Below the pieces are notes generated by a model. The model made no database searches, was not told where the DNA came from, and worked only from the letters and a program-made list of their open reading frames with translations. Shown one piece after another: positions 62,423 through 64,000 of a stretch of 64,000 nucleotides of DNA. A program made the position numbers and the translations under genes. The stretch comes from Paenibacillus durus ATCC 35681. GTDB lineage: Bacteria; Bacillota; Bacilli; Paenibacillales; Paenibacillaceae. Position 1 is the stretch's first letter. Each line of letters starts with the position of its first letter. The stretch is taken from positions 930,001 to 994,000 of the forward strand of contig NZ_CP011114.1 in the NCBI RefSeq assembly GCF_000993825.1, given 5' to 3'.

Positions 62423-62863
62423 ATGACTTTGGAGGATAAATTAAAAATAGTCATAGATGGACAAACAGTTTATTTATTAGACCCAGTTTTATTTAAGAGT
62501 ATAAAAGCAGACAAGGAAATAAATGCAATTAAAGTTAACAGTATGGATTTAGTAAGTGAAATTATACCGTTTATTGAAGATAATGCAGAATCTTCCTTGA
62601 TTTGTTATCTGTTAGGCCGTAATTGGATGTTTTGTATTGTTTATCGTGTAGACAACACATGGAAAAGGGTTCAAATTGAGAACTTAACTTGTAATGAATG
62701 TGGATGGCAAGGGATATCGGCGAACCCTACAATTCCAGAATTGTATTTAGGGACACCAAATCGCTGGGAAACCTTAGAAGAAACCGATTTTATTTATTCT
62801 GTAAAATGCCCACAATGCAAACAAGAATTACCTAGAGTTTCTTTATGGACAAAAACTTTATAG
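62423..62863 (+). CDS. zinc-ribbon-like small protein between cassettes, possible orphan immunity gene
   Basis: 146 residues, strong GGGGGG site 7 bases upstream, AT-rich. The first ~80 residues are mixed (LKIVIDGQTVYLLDPVLFKS; WMFCIVYRV). Two CxxC pairs (LTCNECGWQG; VKCPQCKQEL) suggest a zinc ribbon. Lying right after an RHS scar and before another RHS cassette, it is probably the immunity gene of a tip that has been lost. I do not recognise the family. Confidence 0.65.
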   Translation: MTLEDKLKIVIDGQTVYLLDPVLFKSIKADKEINAIKVNSMDLVSEIIPFIEDNAESSLICYLLGRNWMFCIVYRVDNTWKRVQIENLTCNECGWQGISANPTIPELYLGTPNRWETLEETDFIYSVKCPQCKQELPRVSLWTKTL

Positions 62864-62877
62864 TGAAATTTTCTTTA

Positions 62878-62916
62878 ACCTTGATTGGCTTTATGCCTTT
62901 CAAGGTTATCTTTTTA
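62878..62916 (+). terminator. terminator after the zinc-ribbon gene
   Basis: AACCTTGA pairs with TCAAGGTT around TTGGCTTTATGCCTT, followed by ATCTTTTT. Confidence 0.8.
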
Positions 62917-62937
62917 ACTCGAACTGATCGACATGAT

Positions 62938-63443
62938 TGCTGATCACCAAGGAACGATGGAGCAGCCGTTCCAGTATAACGGACGCGACGGCGTAATGAC
63001 GGATGCGAACGGACTGTACTACATGCGTGCGCGGTATTATAATCCGGATATCAAGCGGTTCGTGAACCGGGATGTGGTGACGGGAACGATCTCCAGCGCG
63101 CAAACGCTGAACCGATACGCCTACGTGAATGGCAACCCCATCTCCTATGTCGATCCGTTCGGCCTCAGCCGGGACGGAGACTCGATCTGGCTGCAGGGCG
63201 CCAGCTTCCTGGCGGACCTGACGCCCGGACTGGGCATGGTGAAGGGATTCCAGCAAGCTTTCACGGGAAGGAACTACGTAACTGGAGAGCGGCTGTCCGT
63301 AGCGGACCGCTGGTCGGAAGGCGTCGGCTCGACGCTGAGCCTGATCCCGATTCCCGGGCTGAAGTACGTCGGGAAGTACGGGACCGAGGAAGCGGTACTG
63401 GCGGGCAAAGGTATTCGGAAGTGGTTGGGGCTCGGGGGTAAGG
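62938..63443. repeat. 0.5-kb direct repeat, copy C (RHS core plus pretoxin)
   Basis: Matches 58616-59120 almost exactly, from GATCACCAAGGAACG through DPFGLS to the pretoxin end. Third and shortest copy of the RHS 3' region. Confidence 0.92.
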
Positions 63444-63798
63444 GGACGGGAGAACTTAAATATTGGAACAAAGCAACAGAATTTAATGGGACAAAGGTTT
63501 ACCAAAGGAATGACATAATCGACCCTAACTTGACAGATAAATTAGGAAAAACTAATCTGGAAAGGATGAAGCAGGGGCTTGCACCTATAGGGCCAGATGG
63601 TAAATCTATAAATCTACATCACACAATTCAGACTAATGATAGCCGATAGCAGAAGTCACCCAAACATTCCATAAGGACAACCATTCTATTATTCATATTA
63701 ACCCGAACACCATTCCATCAGGGATAAATCGAGCGGAGTTTGACAAGTTTAGAAAGGCATACTGGAAGAACAGAGCTAACGATTTTATTGACGAATAG
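62938..63798 (+). pseudogene. silent RHS cassette 3 with LHH-type nuclease tip, frameshifted
   Basis: No start codon or ribosome site precedes it. After the RHS core and pretoxin the tip starts at ~63444 (GELKYWNKATEFNGTKVYQ). It reads KQGLAPIGPDGKSINLHHTIQTND, the Tox-LHH nuclease signature, then stops at TAG 63647-63649 in AGCCGATAG. Restoring one missing C (AGCCCGATA) continues PIAEVTQTFHKDNHSIIHINPN and FDKFRKAYWKNRANDFIDE to the stop at 63798, which includes further His residues expected in LHH nucleases. The toxin is therefore split by a single-base loss. Confidence 0.85.
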
Positions 63799-63811
63799 GA
63801 GGGACTTTTCG

Positions 63812-64000
63812 ATGAGTTTGGATAGTTATAATAAGGCTCTGGAGCTATTTAACAAAAACAAAGATATGTGTCATTTTGCTGGGGGGCGAACCGAAGAATT
63901 GATTTGTCTTTCAGAGGAAGCAATAGGCTATAAGTTTTCTCCCATCTACCGTGATTTTATAAAAAAATTTGGGGCAGGGAATTTCGGCAGTCAGGAAGTT
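63812..64000 (+). CDS. SMI1/KNR4 (SUKH) family immunity protein, truncated by window end
   Basis: ATG at 63812 follows AGGAGGGA, which overlaps the stop of cassette 3. The first 63 residues include AGGRTEELICLSEEAIGYKFSPIYRDFIKKFGAGNFGSQEV, the SUKH opening (helix, then L-G-x-K-F/L-P-x-x-Y-R-D-F). SUKH proteins commonly neutralise nuclease toxins such as LHH. The gene runs past the window end. Confidence 0.9.
   Translation, partial: MSLDSYNKALELFNKNKDMCHFAGGRTEELICLSEEAIGYKFSPIYRDFIKKFGAGNFGSQEV

Noticed and set aside
1..64000. CRISPR array, rRNA or tRNA genes
   Set aside because: No regularly spaced short repeats and no recognisable tRNA or rRNA sequence; the only regular repeats are the protein repeats of the RHS gene.

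Overview
The window reads as a chromosomal segment of a spore-forming, low-to-mid GC Gram-positive bacterium, most likely Paenibacillus or a close relative. The reasons are strong AGGAGG-type ribosome binding sites, a spoVA gene set, sigma-K-like fragments, a Bacillus-type yqeG-yqeH-aroE-yqeI-nadD-yqeK-rsfS cluster, a mannitol operon with a PRD-type MtlR, and a YesN/LytS-like two-component system. No rRNA, tRNA or CRISPR array was seen.

Layout. 0-2.5 kb: end of a sugar epimerase gene and two tandem paralogous glycosyltransferases. 2.6-5.6 kb: two decayed sigma-K-like fragments flanking an exported amidase. 5.7-8.8 kb: a His/Gly-rich membrane protein and a three-gene run (DinB-like, aldo/keto reductase, 2-hydroxyacid dehydrogenase). 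8.8-10.4 kb: an amidohydrolase of the guanine/8-oxoguanine deaminase type, preceded by a purine riboswitch with an atypical ligand-binding core. 10.5-15.8 kb: mtlA-mtlR-mtlF-mtlD under an apparent CcpA-controlled promoter. 16-20 kb: an M42 peptidase and spoVAC-spoVAD-spoVAE. 20-21.5 kb: a truncated IS605-type tnpB joined to a truncated DinB-like gene. 21.6-26 kb: MoxR ATPase, DUF58 and transglutaminase operon. 26-32.4 kb: the yqeG to yqeM housekeeping cluster. 32.5-43.5 kb: regulators and sugar genes, including a membrane-anchored sugar-binding protein, histidine kinase and response regulator next to a sugar transporter. 44-48 kb: ABC exporter with a divergent TetR regulator, then fumarase. 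48-50 kb: gene debris and a manganese catalase.

50-64 kb is the most unusual part: a polymorphic-toxin (RHS/YD-repeat) locus. A small secreted YD protein precedes a 2875-residue secreted RHS protein. Its N-terminal half is about 17 tandem copies of an ~88-residue repeat I do not recognise, followed by an RHS core, a pretoxin segment and a short variable tip with its own immunity candidate. Downstream lie two promoterless copies of the RHS 3' end (1.6 kb and 0.5 kb near-identical repeats), each joined to a different toxin tip (a HELSH zinc metallopeptidase and an LHH-type nuclease) and followed by a matching immunity candidate. Both silent tips carry single-base frameshifts. The arrangement looks like a storage array for swapping the toxin tip by recombination.

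Functions are assigned from motifs and family resemblance read by eye. No database search was run.
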